Numbered from the stretch's first letter, positions 22,459 to 34,329 are shown. The stretch is DNA of 64,000 nt from Bimastos eiseni (GCA_959347315.1 OY365810.1:2470334-2534333), one strand, 5' to 3'. Notes: generated by a model from the letters alone, not told the origin. Translations and numbers: made by a program.

Positions 22459-25400
22459 CTGAAAGATAAACAAACGTCTATTTTCATATATAATTTCAAA
22501 TTCTTTCAATTTGCAAACATATTTAGGATTAAATCAGCATATCAATCCGTGCTAATTATTAGGTACATTAAACGGTGCTATTTTGAGTGTCCTGATACTT
22601 GTACATGCACACAAATAATAAATACATACAGTATTTGTGCATGAGTGTGTATGTATGTAAACATCAGGGCAGCCCTTGTTTTTGAAGTTCTGAAATGCTA
22701 TTGCTTGACCCTCTCAGTTGGTTCCAATAAATAAAAAAATAATTTAGGCCAAAATAATATTAATTCGATTGAATAATCTTTAGAGATAGCAGTAGAAGTT
22801 TAGAATATCAATATACTTTACCATTACGAAATACATAGAAAAGCTTTCACCAAAAAAACAGACGTCGCATTTCTGAGACACCATACCTAGTAAGCTCAAA
22901 CTTGTTCTGCTTATTTATATTCATAATAGTTTTGTCTGGGACTCTTTATCCATTCCCGTTTGTGGCTCTATTCAAATTTGAACTCACTTTAAGTTTGACA
23001 AACCAACTGACCCCGTTTAAGTTCCTCAGCTCCTACATGGACCAATCCTCTGTTGGTAAAGTCAAGAGTCGACTTACGATGTCCATTGTCTAATATCTGT
23101 TAATAATTTACTGTATAATGGTATATACATATTTTCGATATTTCTAAAAGGAGACTTTGACAATGGAAATTCAATAGTAAACATTAGAATCTCTGAGTCA
23201 CATTAAACATTAAAATAAATTATTCTGATGACACTTGTTAAATGTTTTTCCACATGAAAAGGAACCATTTGAGGGGTCAGGCATTAATGATTAATTATTG
23301 ACAAGAAAGCACATTATATTGGTTATTTCAATTATTTATTCAATATTGATTGTATAATATGTGTTTGCATAGCAACCTTGGTAAAACCGATGTACAGGTC
23401 TGTAAAGTATATGCTCACTGCCATTTTCTTGGAGGGGACTTGTCCTATATAGGGGCCGTCCACATATTACGTACACAGCGTGGGGAGTTGGGGGTTTCGA
23501 AATTCGGCGATTTTGCGTACGGGTTCGAACGGTGGGGGCAGGAGTGTTCCGAAAATATATATGTATGCAAATATAATTTTCTAATTATGCCATACACAAT
23601 TTTATTTATTTATTTATTTATTACCGAAATTAAATACCGCCCTTCTTCCAACATTTTTTGCTCAGAAGTGACACACACATGACTCGACGGCGCAATTGCG
23701 CGAAGGACTTGCTCAAGGTTCCTACACAGTGACTCCCCGGCCGAGGGTCAAACCCGCTCGCTCAGCGCACGCTGAACGTTAGGGGCTGACCACTCTAACC
23801 GATCAGCCACTGTGCCACACAATATGGAATATTAAAATCAGAACTGTAAACCCAATCACAGACTGTATTCCTGCTTAATCAATTTTATGTAGCATTAAAA
23901 CTTTAAAATGCAAGCATCGTTAGCGTTTTATTTCTTCACAACAGTTAACAAATTTAAGTTGTTAAATATGGTGCTTAACGAAAATAAATAGCCCGTGATA
24001 AAATCAATGTCTTATAGATGTCTGTAGCTATTTAACCATTGCAATGGGGGGGTCCAGCTCAAATGTACGTACGCATGGGGGGAGAGGGTCCACGAAATGT
24101 ACGCAGTGCAACGGGGAAGAGTGGCTCCAAAAATCCGATTTTGTTGTGTAGGTAATAATTTTATATGGATGGGCCCATACAGGATTGCATGTTTTAGAAC
24201 GATAAACCAGTCTTTTAAGATCTACTTTGTAAGTAGAGGTCCAAACTATTTTACAGAATGTGAGGTCAGGTATAGTACCATATCAATCGAGTTGAGGCAT
24301 TACTAATTGGGAGGTACAAGATAATATTGCAATGTTTTTTTTATTGAATTGATACAATTCTTGTGTACTTTTTGCAAGCTAAATGTTGAGCACTTTAAAT
24401 CTTAGTAGATAATAATTGTGTGAGTGGGGAGCTCTGGATACCAACCCTATGGTCATCCATTTGTTAGCCGTTCCAGTGGGATTTGAAGAACATGTAATTG
24501 GTTTTGTCTGTACAAAGAGTTAATTTATTCATAAATGAAAGTTAGGAATAATAACTCTAAGGTAACATTATAGAATAGGGCATTCAGGGATCTGCATGAG
24601 TAAAACATGTTGGTGTCTTCAGCAAAGAGTATAAGCAAATGATTCAAACAAATGTAACAACGTTGAAATAATTTCCAAAATAAATATCACTTTCTCATCT
24701 TTGTCCTCTCTAGAAGTTATCTTTGCCTCTCCACCTTTCTTTTCCACTTTGGCCCATTCACTTCTCGTTCCCAATCAAATTCAGAAACTTACATATTTCA
24801 TACTTATTTTCAATGTGGTTCTCGCACTCATGTTGCGATCTTCCTGCCACCTCCTCCTGCTGGTATAGTTATTTGTAGAAAAATTTTTTATAAGATGCTT
24901 TGAAGAACTTACCAACTTTCTTCTTGAACTGATGTTTGCATATGCTGACAGATGTTGACTCATTCCAAGAACAATGTGTTAAATGACTGAACATACCAAT
25001 AAGGCGGTTGGTTTCATACAAATGCTGAACAGTTGAGAGGCCTTTTTCCGATTTACACCAGATCCAAATGACAGCCTGTCGGTCTATTACAGAGTTAAGG
25101 ATCTCCAAATCATAATTCTTTAGTTCACTAATGAGTTTATCAGTTTCATGCAATCTTAGTATATTTTTGTTTCGAAGGGTGTTGAATTCATCAACCAGGT
25201 TGTCCCCCTCTTCTTCATCTCGTGTCACAATGCAAGTCTTAACCACAACTGTAATTAAAAAAGTGTAAACAACTTTTTAATGTCTTGGTCTATGTAACCA
25301 GCAAGGCATTGAACTAGATATAAATATATTTAAGAACCAGTTATAAACCTGGTGAAGTACTTAAAAACTTCATTTTTAACTGGGATCCATTTAATTGCTT

Positions 25401-28400
25401 AAATTTAGCAAATATAGTGATTACTGCATGCTTTCTCATACACTTTAATTCAGCAAAAAACAATAGAGAATTAGAGAATTGAAAAAAACAAGTTAGTTTT
25501 ACTCTATTTTATTGTGGGCTCGTTTTACTCCGAGAAAAATGGAAGTTAACTTGATGAAAATAATTCTTAATAAATGGAAGTTGACTTTCTGGAAAAAATT
25601 CTAGCTGAAATTTAATCAGAATTAGAATTCTTTTCAGCAAACCAGCTTCTATGAAATAATAATCATAGTCATCAATCCAGCATCTAAATAATCAGAATTC
25701 TTTTCATCAATCCGGTCTCCGTTAAATCACATGTTTTTCATCTACTCTGCTTGTGCTTTTTTAAAAGCAAAAATTCTATTCATTAACCCAGATCTTATCT
25801 AAAACAAATTTTGATCATAGAAGTCTGCAAATTTTGCCAAGATTTATACTCTCTGTGTCTTTGAAAACAGCCAATCACAGCATGCCCTTGCCTGAATGCC
25901 CATTGCCTAAAGATACTGTATACTACACGAAAAAGTAGAAACCTCATTACAAATGTTAGCCATATTGTTTACATCATAGCAGCTCCTATTCTTTGAGATT
26001 GCATAGTACCCCATATAAAGTTAGCTATCATGTAAATCTTGGCAACATTTGCAGCAAGGCCATAATTTCAATCTTACCAGAGGTCTACCTGAAGTCTTAA
26101 CAGATTGCTATATCACCTGATTCTAGCTGACATACACCCGATCACAAACTGGACACGAATGTCGTTAATATTGATTAAAGTAAATTGCTTCATGTGATAA
26201 GAGACAATAGTATTGCGAACTCCAACCTCCTCCGTTTTCTTCAATTCTGGCAAGGAGCTTTTGATTGGACTGCCGAAGGCATTTGACAAAAGCGGATAGT
26301 TTGGTATCATCAAGCAAACGCGCTGCGTGTAGCAGTTCTGATTTATCAAAGAAATGCTTCTTGGCTCTTTTTCTGCAGATGCGTCTCGCTTTAACATCTG
26401 ACAGACAATCAGCTGATCTCAGCCGCTTGGTCAGGCCTGTCAGCTGGACATTCTCTGTGATATAGGAGGTGCTGTTTCTCATGATTGCTAGTTTTCTGTC
26501 TAATTCTTGATAGAACTCTGCAACAGATAAAAGTCTGCATAGCTGCAATAAATGTTCATTGCAGAGTGGTTATGTTGTATGGTTTACCTGTTACATGAAC
26601 AATGCGACGGCATCTGAATCTGAGGCACGAGGAGGCAAGTATGTGCAAAGAACTATTTCAAGAGCTTTAACACAGTTCGCATAGCATGCTCAAAACCATC
26701 TGCAAACAGTGGAGGAATTTCGTCCATGTGAGATCTTAATCGTAATCGTAATCTCAGCATTTCTACAGCGCCCACAAAAGCGAAGTCGCGGGAACCAGCT
26801 TATTCACAGGCGCTTAATCAAAACAGAATCGATAGGCAGAGGGTCAAATCCAGAGAGTCAGGCAGGCAGACAGGTGGACGGTTAAGGTGGATGGTGTTTG
26901 GAATTGAAACGGTGAGGGAGATAGGAGGAAGAGGGGGAATCAGGATAGGATTTGCGAAAGTGCAGTGCTTTGAGTTGTGAGTGAAAAACCTGTGGGGAGA
27001 TAGCTTTTGTAAATTCGTAGGACGGATCGGATTTTTTTCTTAATGCTGGACGGAGTTTGTTCCAAAGAGGCGGGACAGCAATGGCTATGGAGCGATTTGC
27101 AAATTTGAGTGATGATGTAACGGGAGGGCGAAGTAGTGTGAGGGTGGAAGAGGAACGGGTTGAACGATGTGGCTGAATCGTGAACAACTGACGGAGATAT
27201 GTGGGCTGTGAGGATTGCAGTGTGTTGTAGGTGAGTGATATGACCTTATATTCGATCCGTTCAGGTATTTTGAGCCAGTGGAGTGATTTGAGGACAGGAG
27301 TGATATGGTAATGCTTTGGGGTCTTGGTGACAGCACGGGCGAGAGCATTTTGAATGGCTTGGAGGCGATTTAATTGGGTGGTGTCTATATTTAGGAAAAG
27401 GGAATTACAGTAATCCAATTTAGCGTGAACTGATGTGGCGATTGTGGATGCTGTTTTGGAGTCACGCATAGGGCGGATTCTACGAAGATCATGGATGTGC
27501 ATGAAGCAAGAGCGAGAAAGATGGGTGATGTGATCAGCGAAGCTAAGGTTTTGGTCAAAGATTATGCCTAGGTTGCGGACAGGAGAATTTGCAGTGAATT
27601 TGTGGGTGGATGCAGAATCAGGGTTGAGAGAAATAGAGGGATCAGGAATTTTCTTCGGTTGCTCATGGAGGCCAATCAGAATGAATTCGGTTTTGGAGGG
27701 GTTCAGGCAGAGGAGATTTGAAGTCATCCAGGATGAGATTTGGGTGACGACATGGAGAAGATTATCAATGGAGTTGGAGAAGCTGGTTGGAGAGAAAGAA
27801 ATGAATAACTGCGTGTCGTCAGCGTATAGATGATGGTCAACCGAGAATGCGCTAATGAGCGAACTGAGGGAGGTAGTATAGAGGATGAACAAGAGGGGTC
27901 CAAGAACAGAACCTTGAGGAACAACACAGGTGAGCGGGCATGATTTAGATGACGTGCTCAAGGTCTTTACTGAGAAAGAGTGGGAGGATAGATAGGACCG
28001 GATCCAGAGAAGAGCAGTATCAGAAAAGCCGAACCAGGTGCACAGTCTCAGAAGCAATATATTGTGATCGATGGTATCAAAGGCTGCAGAGATATCAAGG
28101 AGGCAGAGACAGGAGACTTGTTGATAAGAAAAGGCAGAAACAAGTTTATTGTAGAGGGAGGTGATGAGTGTTTCTGTTGAATGCCGCTTGGTAAAGCCAG
28201 ACTGGTGGGGATTTAGGAGCGAGTTAGAAGTTAGGTAGTCATTTATCCGGGACATGACAATGCGTTCGAATAATTTAGAAATGAATGACAGGTTGGATAC
28301 AGGTCGATAGTTTGAAAGGATTTCTTTGTTAAGCGATGGTTTCTTGAGGAGTGGAGTGACTAAAGAACGTTTGAAGAGTTGTGGAAAGTTGCCAGTAGAT

Positions 28401-31201
28401 AGAGAGAGGTTGATTATTTTGGTAATGACAGGAACAAGGATTGATGCGCAGTCTTTCAGTAAGGAGGTGGGTACAGGGTCGAGTTCGCACTGCTTGTTAG
28501 GAAGAGTTTGTAGCATATTGAGTATTTCTGTCTCTGATGTTCGTTCAAAGGTGGATAATGATGATGGAAGTGGGGAAGCGGAAGAGTCATGAATAGAGGA
28601 GGAAACTTTTGGAAGTGGATCGATTGTGGTTTTGGAAATGAGTGATTGAAGAGAGAGACGGAGGTTAGTAATTTTTCCAGAGAAGAAGGAACAGAACGAT
28701 TCAGCTATAGAAGAAGATGGAAGCGAGTTTGGAAGTGAGCTGGAAGAGTTCCGATGGAGGAGTTGATTTACAGTTCTCCAAAGAAGTCGAAGATTAGAGG
28801 ATCGGGATTGGACCAACGAGGAATAGAAGCTCGTTTTAGCCTTAGCCAGAAGGTCGTGGTATTTATTTGTAGCCGATTTTAGGGCAGAAAGCACTTGAGG
28901 ATCACGAGTTCGTTTGTAGGTGCGCTCAAGGCGTCGACGGAAAGATTTGAAAGCCAGGAGATAGGAATTATACCACGGGTTGTTAGCGTGAGATTCGGTT
29001 TTGTTGATGATAGGAGCGTGTTTGTCAAGGGGCGTGGAGAGAGTGGTATTGTAGGAAGACAGGAGATCATCAAGGGAGAGTGGAGGATTTAGAATGAGGT
29101 CTGAAACAAAGAGATCTTGCGTGAAGGTTTCAATGTTTATGGAACTGATGCGACGAAAAGAACGTGAGACAGGAACAGGACGTGGAGTAGGTAGAATGTT
29201 AAGGCATGTGAATATGGGATAATGATCGGAAGGTGTATCAAAAGAGAAAGAAATGTCTGGCGACAACTTAGAGAGAGATGATGTGATGATGAGATCAAGT
29301 GTGTGGTTGTGACAGTGAGTGGGGAAGTTGACATGTTGGACCAGATTAGTGGATGATAAGAGCATGAGAAAGTCAGTGGCAAATGAATCATAGGGATCAT
29401 CGACATGTATGTTGAAATGCCCTGTGATCAGGAATTCATGAGGAGTGGTAGCAGCGGTAGAAAGGAGGGTTGTGAATTCTTGCAAGAAGACGGATGAAGG
29501 ACTTGAGTACGAGAAGGAGGAAGGAGGGCGGTAGACGTTGAAGATAGTAAGAATTTTGTTAGGAAGTTTGAGAGTAATTGAAGCGCATTCAAAGGAGCGA
29601 AAACAGTAGCCAGGTGAGTTGAGGACGGTGGATGGTTCCCGAGTCAAAAAGGCGATGCCTCCACCTGTGGTGTTCGTGACGGTTGCGGACTTAGAAGGGC
29701 GAGGTGTGCTGTGTAGATGATAGCCGGGGTATGCAGTCTTGGTACTGGGCAACAGTTGTGTTTGAGTTGAACCAGGTTTCTGTTAGCGCCAAAAGATCTG
29801 GAGGGTGGGATGATTCAGTCAAATCTTTAATTTCTGCTGAGTGTGCTGGATGTAACAGTGAGCGTATATTTAAAGTACAAAGTACGAATTTGTTTGGAGG
29901 AGAAGGAAGAAGGGCAGTTTCCGTAGTAGAAGCGGTTGGAACAGAGGGAGGGGGAGGACGAGGAGCTGCATATCTATTTATTGGACCCAGGTTTACATGT
30001 GTGTCTCCAGAAAGTAAAATTAGCATGAAGAAAAAGTTGTTGTAAATTGGATGCTGGAGTTGTCTTTTACGCCTATTTGTAAGTAAATGAGCCAAAGGTA
30101 TGTACGACATGTATCCATATTGTCTTGTCACTGTGTCAAAGGAGGCGGGGCTTTGTCTGGATGAGAACGGAATGTAGGTCATGGAGGGCCCAGAGGGATT
30201 AAACTGAATGTGATATGCGGTGAGTAATCTAAGGATGGAAAGAAGCAGAAAGCTTGGAAATGCCAGGTCCTATTATTAAACATTTTAGTTAATAATAAAT
30301 AATTAATTTAAATAGCAATCGTAAGGCACTCTCTCATCAATATTTGTGCTGGGTAAGTGAGCAAACGGGGAAATGTTTGAAGGAAATGTACATGAGAATG
30401 TTGAGAGGAAATGTGGTGATGTCTGGACATTTGTCAATCTATATAGAACAAGTGACAAGTCCACAAATTACAAAAGATTTTCATATTGATGTTAAAAAAT
30501 TTCGATCTTCTCATCCTTTTGTAAATATGTAGGGTGTGAAATTAAAAGCAACAACAACACGGAAAAGTAGAAGACGATATGAATAAAAGTAATGAAAGAC
30601 AAAGAATCAATAATGTATCAGAAGTTTCAAAGAAAAAAATCAATACTATCATATCAAATAGCAGACAAACGTATCTACGTCATTGTTGATAATACTTAAC
30701 ATGATTTTGGACTTAGAGCACAATACATATTAATATAATCTAGTGACTTATATAGTGATGGTTACATAATGCCCAGTACATCCTGTTGATGCTCATTTAG
30801 AATGAAATAGCAGACGAAACCTCCTCTCAAAAATCCAAAATGAAAACTTTTAATTCACAGATACACGAGATCAGAATAACATTAAAATGACTTTGCTCAC
30901 ACAATCGTTGTAAATAATAAATAACCTAATATATGAAAACTGCTTATTATTATTTATAACATAATTGATGCCAGGATTAGGTGAACAACCAGACTTTAAC
31001 GTGCTCACCTGACATACGACGCCAGATTCTCCGTTTGAATCTGCTTCTAGTGAGTCTTTTACTCCAACAGAATTCAACAGATGCCAATTGCTCGATGAGA
31101 AATCCATCTTTATGTCCCACGGTCTGCTTCATACTCGACAGATAAAATCGAAATGATTTTAGCAAAATGATGTCCAACAACTCAAACGGAAGATTACACA
31201 T
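21605..31201 (-). CDS. F-box-like / CARD / possible TRADD-N-like / beta-propeller protein (four-exon model)
   Basis: Minus-strand exons are 31201-31009, 26517-26227, 25248-24913 and 22458-21605. Introns are all phase 1 and the exons sum to 1674 nt, 557 residues. Residues about 1-64 are F-box-like, about 66-160 a CARD, about 162-272 a domain of uncertain fold, and about 273-557 a beta-propeller. A CARD binds other CARDs in apoptosis and innate-immune complexes; an F-box would link to SCF ubiquitin ligase; the propeller is a probable recognition platform, recalling the CARD-plus-propeller plan of APAF1 but with no NB-ARC. A cytosolic signalling adaptor is likely. The ATG at 31201 directly follows an acceptor-like TTTTCAG, so further upstream exons, including the kinase at 44-50 kb, may belong to it. 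A near-complete L2 LINE lies in intron 1. Confidence 0.65.
22459..23452. other. Intron of the CARD gene, no feature recognised
   Basis: AT-rich DNA between the propeller exon and a repeat element. I see no exon, clear repeat or RNA gene. Confidence 0.5.
23453..24180. mobile_element. TIR element, copy 1, carrying a nested SINE
   Basis: The left end GGGGCCGTCCACATATTACG and right end (reverse complement GGGCCCATCCATATAAAATTATT) are imperfect inverted repeats, each followed by G-rich phrases with GTACG. A second copy in the other orientation is at 48888-49332. No transposase. Flanking duplication unclear. Confidence 0.6.
23601..23816 (-). mobile_element. tRNA-derived SINE, copy 1
   Basis: On the minus strand the head reads GGCACAGTGGCTGATCGG with an A box, then GGGTTTGACCC as a B box, then a body and an (AATA)n tail. 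It is flanked by a perfect 7-bp duplication ACACAAT (23594-23600 and 23817-23823). It interrupts the TIR element at 23453-24180. Copy 2 is at 53087-53330. Confidence 0.8.
24913..25248 (-). CDS. Exon of uncertain fold, TRADD-N-like at best
   Basis: Acceptor TTACAG, donor GTAAGT, both phase 1, 112 residues. The text alternates helix-like and strand-like parts: DNLVDEFNTLRNKNILRLHE, then ELKNYDLEILNSVID, then a strand AVIWIWCK and a helix LSTVQHLYETNRLIGMF. A strand followed by a helix ending in a GxL-like turn resembles the N-terminal domain of TRADD, but this is a weak resemblance judged by eye. Confidence 0.55.
25555..25800. repeat. Array of the ATCAATCCAGCTTC family, intron of the CARD gene
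   Basis: About six diverged units of 35-45 bp such as CAGCTTCTATGAAATAATAATCATAG and CATCAATCCAGCATC. Same family as 39080-39690. Confidence 0.5.
26227..26517 (-). CDS. CARD exon
   Basis: Acceptor CTGTTGCAG, phase 1; the donor GTTGGA is weak. The peptide follows the CARD six-helix pattern: RNSTSYITENVQLTGLTKRL, then LSDVKARRICRKRAKKHFFD, then ELLHAARLLDDTKLSAFVKC and LRQSNQKLLARI. Compare the family pattern Lven..l..L...LL...gvLt..e...I....LL..l...g..aF..F...L..s.q..La. The helices are well preserved, so a working interaction domain is likely. Confidence 0.7.
26735..30185 (-). mobile_element. Near-complete L2-clade non-LTR retrotransposon (LINE)
   Basis: On the minus strand: N-terminal frame 30182-29691, then endonuclease plus reverse transcriptase in 29752-26882, then a 3' UTR ending in the tail GCGCTGTAGAAATGCTGAGATTACGATTACG. 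It sits in the intron between the F-box-like and CARD exons, on the same strand as the host gene. The 5' end and flanking duplications are not defined. Confidence 0.85.
26882..30182 (-). pseudogene. LINE endonuclease-reverse transcriptase polyprotein, one frameshift
   Basis: It makes cDNA by target-primed reverse transcription in the source element. Endonuclease motifs in order: LNIRSL, LTETW, FNVYRPP, GHFNIH (normally GDFN, so an active-site Asp is His here, codon 29417-29419) and SDH. RT motifs: the block with VSAAFDT-like ISAAFDTIDH, VPQGSVLGPLLF and LYADDTQ (27811-27830). The two frames overlap at 29691-29752, which a single frameshift explains. The 956-residue RT frame has no stop. Near the N terminus LSGDTHVNLGP (NLGP codons 29982-29993) resembles a 2A-like DxExNPGP. 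Confidence 0.85.
30240..31005. other. Intron sequence, no feature recognised
   Basis: AT-rich DNA between the LINE and the F-box-like exon. I see nothing coding here. Confidence 0.5.
31009..31201 (-). CDS. F-box-like exon
   Basis: Opens with ATG right after TTTTCAG and ends at a GTGAGC donor in phase 1. The start NLPFELLDIILLK matches the F-box opening (LPxELLxxI). The end, LASVEFCWSKRLTRSRFKRR followed by IW, matches the second half (L..V...W....W), with an insert between. It is either the first coding exon or an internal phase-0 exon. Confidence 0.55.
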
Positions 31202-31472
31202 CTGAAAAGTAAAATTTAAAAACGATTTTCGAATGAACCAGCTTATTTATGCATGAGCCCAGAAATAGTTATGTTTGTCCTACATAGTTCACAATTTTAT
31301 GAAGTTCATAAGGTGGGCCAGGGTTGAACAATTAAAAAATAAAATTTCTACCAAGAATGTTCAATCCAGCTGATTACTTCATGGTGAATTTTGTCAGAAT
31401 TCAAATTACGAACGTGACATCTGCTTAAATCTTGTTCTGTGGTTCACATCATGGGCTGTAGTCTGTCTGAAA

Positions 31473-32130
31473 TAGAGCTGTATCGATATATCTACAGCCC
31501 TCATAATCGACGCCGATTATAGATATATCCGCGGTATCGAATATCGGTAAGATAATCAGCGCTGATATTAAATTTTTATTTATAATACAATTTTCACTCT
31601 TTACGAGCAAAATTACTACAGCAACATCATTGGATCTGTGAAGGACAGCATTCCGTTCCATTCCCAGAGAATGTGGCTTCAGACCACCCAGTAGGCATTG
31701 TCCTAGCATAGAACGTGGGAAAGCTTTGTGCCGAGTCTGCTTAATTACCATGGGCACAGTTGTCAACTCTGCTGGCCGGTAGTTTAGGCCAAAGTGCAGG
31801 TAGTAAAAGTGGCTTTGGCGTCCAGTTACATAGATAGGCCTATCTCTTTTCTCTCCTCCATCATGCAAGGTCTATGGCGGGCAGTGTCCATAATCTGTAT
31901 CGCCGGCCTAAGATTAGTCCCCAACTACGTGTATACATCTCCTATGGAGCAAGTGTTTTGGTTGTATCAGTAGGTCTAGCTTTTAGAACCGGACATCTTT
32001 GGGAAACACAATGAAATAATCGGTAAAATAATCGGTGAAATAATCGGTGAAATAATGGGCAAAATAATCGGCTAGATAATCGGTATCCGCAATGAAATAA
32101 TCGGCAAAAAGCAATATCGATACAGGTCTA
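31473..32130. mobile_element. hAT-like element with ATCG-rich ends, copy 1
   Basis: It begins TAGAGCTGTATCGATAT and ends ATCGATACAGGTCTA, inverted. The flanks are GTCTGAAA (31465-31472) and GACTGAAA (32131-32138), 7 of 8 matching. Subterminal ATAATCGGTRAAATAATCGG repeats lie at 32010-32110. The interior matches 49600-49870 in the opposite orientation. No transposase frame. Confidence 0.7.
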
Positions 32131-32408
32131 GACTGAAATTTTGGTCTATTATCTTAGTATTTTTTTTGTTTAAGCGAACAAAGATTCAAATCCTATGTAG
32201 TGATTTATGTACAATCCATGAAGAAAACCAGTAATGCAGATGCATTAGCTCAGCTATTATTATTATTAGTAGTATTATATTATTATTATTATTATGGTTT
32301 TGTAGACTCCATGTGGTTGCTTGACATGATATTAACACGTTTTTAATTATTGTTATTATTAATATTATTTTACAAATTACTATTATTATACATATATGTT
32401 TCACATTA

Positions 32409-32557
32409 TGCTGTTATCGCCCTTGTGGGCGAGCTAAGTGAATGTTGGCAATGTCCCGACGAGGCAAGCGGCGTTCCCACGCTGAAGAACAACCGAGATA
32501 CGTTGGAACAACAACAACAGCAACAGCAGCAGCTCGCCCACATGGGCGATAACAGCA
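32409..32557. repeat. 149-bp inverted-repeat element with CAA tract
   Basis: TGCTGTTATCGCCCTTGTGG.. at 32409-32435 pairs with 32531-32557, 26 of 27 bases. Inside are (CAA)n and (CAG)n runs (32507-32532). A TAA repeat begins directly at its right side. Probably a MITE or a structured LINE/SINE piece. Confidence 0.6.
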
Positions 32558-32690
32558 TAATAATAATAATAATAAAAATAATAATAATAACAATTATAAT
32601 AATTTTAATAGTAGTAGTAGCAGCAGCAGCTATAATTATTATTATTTATTATTATTATTATTACTAATACTATTATTATTGTTATTTCAA
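32558..32690. repeat. (ATA)n/(ATT)n microsatellite block
   Basis: Long runs of ATA, AAT and ATT triplets with a GTAGTAGCAGCAGC interruption. Lies at the 3' side of the LINE fragment on the minus strand, so may be its tail. Confidence 0.8.
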
Positions 32691-32697
32691 GTGAAAA

Positions 32698-33420
32698 TTA
32701 ATGGCGATGTCGTCCGAAGTAACCCTGCTCGTTGGACTCCTGAGCAGCGAAAGTTCCCTTGAAAGCAACTGCGTTGTAGCGTTGAATAATCATCGAGATG
32801 CGCTGGTAGAGAAAAGTCGTCTCCCTCTGCACCCTAATGACGGCGCTAAGTCTGTGTCCCAGTTCTGAAAGGAAGCTTTGGCCTTCGGAATTGATGGGGC
32901 CAAAGGTTTCGAATGCCACCGGTGTGAAAACGTAGGTGGCGGCTAGCTCCGCGTATTTCTGAGTTTTGAGGCTCGCCGCCCTCTCGGCCGCTACGCCCGC
33001 TCTTTGTGACGTTTCTGGCAGATACGACATTGCCATTGTATCTGACACTGTCGCGTCCCATATCAAACACCGTCCCGCCCGCCATGGTATATGAGAGAGT
33101 CCGTCTGGTCTTTTTCCATCAGATGGGGTCAAGCCCATCGGCTCTTTGACAGAGGGGATCCCTGCACGGATTAGACTCCTATAAATAAGGTCGTTCAGGT
33201 CCGCGTGTCTGGGCCATCGTCCCAGGCCCAGGCCACACGAGAGACCGTGATATCCGTTTCCCTCAACCAGGGCACCGCATGGGCAGCAATGGTAAACAGA
33301 CGGGTAACCCAAGTCTGTAACCCACCACCACCCTCAGGGACTCATCGTCAAGTCTCAGCCCGCAGTTTGTAATCGGTAGGGTTAAGAGCCAGTTGCCTGC
33401 GTGTGGTACTGACACTGCTC
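32698..33420 (-). pseudogene. C-terminal domain of an invertebrate LINE protein
   Basis: On the minus strand from 33312: cysteine/histidine knuckle (CPCGALVEGNGYHGLSC), then RWPRHADLND, then GKRPDGLSHIPWRAGRCL, WDATVSDT and a block with a conserved K..KY. This is the C-terminal region that follows the reverse transcriptase in several invertebrate non-LTR elements, with a D..K pattern that may be nuclease-like. No reverse transcriptase is present here; only the 3' part was copied or remains. Confidence 0.6.
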
Positions 33421-33421
33421 T

Positions 33422-33585
33422 AAGAATAATAATTATAATTTTATAATCATAATTATAATTATTATTATTTGTTATTATTTATTATTATTTATTATCATTT
33501 ATTATTAATTATTATTAATTTTTAATGATTATTATTAATTATTATTAATTATTATTATTATTAGTTATTAATTATTAATATCATT

Positions 33586-33626
<41 letters not shown>

Positions 33627-33630
33627 TATA
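33422..33630. repeat. (ATT)n and (ATC)n microsatellites
   Basis: TTATTATT runs give way to about fourteen ATC units at 33582-33626. Confidence 0.95.
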
Positions 33631-34329
33631 CCAGAGTTTAATAACATCCTATAGCATCACAGGCTGTTGACATCTTCAAAGTAATTTATGTATTAGTTCA
33701 ATATCATACAAAGTTTTCATTCGTTTTCTGTCTTTTGTCTTTCTCTCTTTTGTCTTACTTTCTTTTGTCTTTCTGTCGTTTGTCTGGCTATTGATTCCGT
33801 TTCTGACATTTGTTCATACGGTAATATTTAACAGATGGGTCTTATATGTTTTTCATAACATATATATATCATTATTTAATTTACATTTATGTACATGTAC
33901 ACATATATATGCATAGTTAGTTAGTTGGTTAGTTAGTCAGTTAGTTGGCCATTAAATAGCTCAGCTATGATGCATACGAACATTTATAAAAAAACACATT
34001 TAATAAGAGTGCCGAAAAATGTACAAGTTTGGCACAAAGTAAGAAAACAAGTGCTCAGCTTCTGAGTTTGCTTATTATGACATATTATTGCCAGGAAGCC
34101 TGAAAGAATGCATCTGTCTGAGACAAAAATCATCAAAAGTCAGGTCTTGAAGTTAAGAATATGGATCAATGAATAACATTCCTTCATGAAATAGAAGTTG
34201 CATTGCTGAGGAGAATCATGCTTAATTGGAAGTGTGATCTGAGGAAATGTTCTAAACCCGTTATGCTGGCCATCAGCTTTACAGAGACTACAACCAGAAC
34301 TTTTTCCTCCTCATTTGCTCAAATATTCG

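Noticed and set aside
23725..23816. Possible tRNA gene on the minus strand
   Set aside because: A and B boxes are present, but the cloverleaf is broken and it continues into a SINE body and tail, with a second copy at 53087.
27564..29092. Several plus-strand frames
   Set aside because: Antisense to the LINE reverse transcriptase on the minus strand.
32350..32667. Plus-strand frame with poly-Gln and hydrophobic runs
   Set aside because: Produced by CAA/CAG and ATA microsatellites around an inverted-repeat element.
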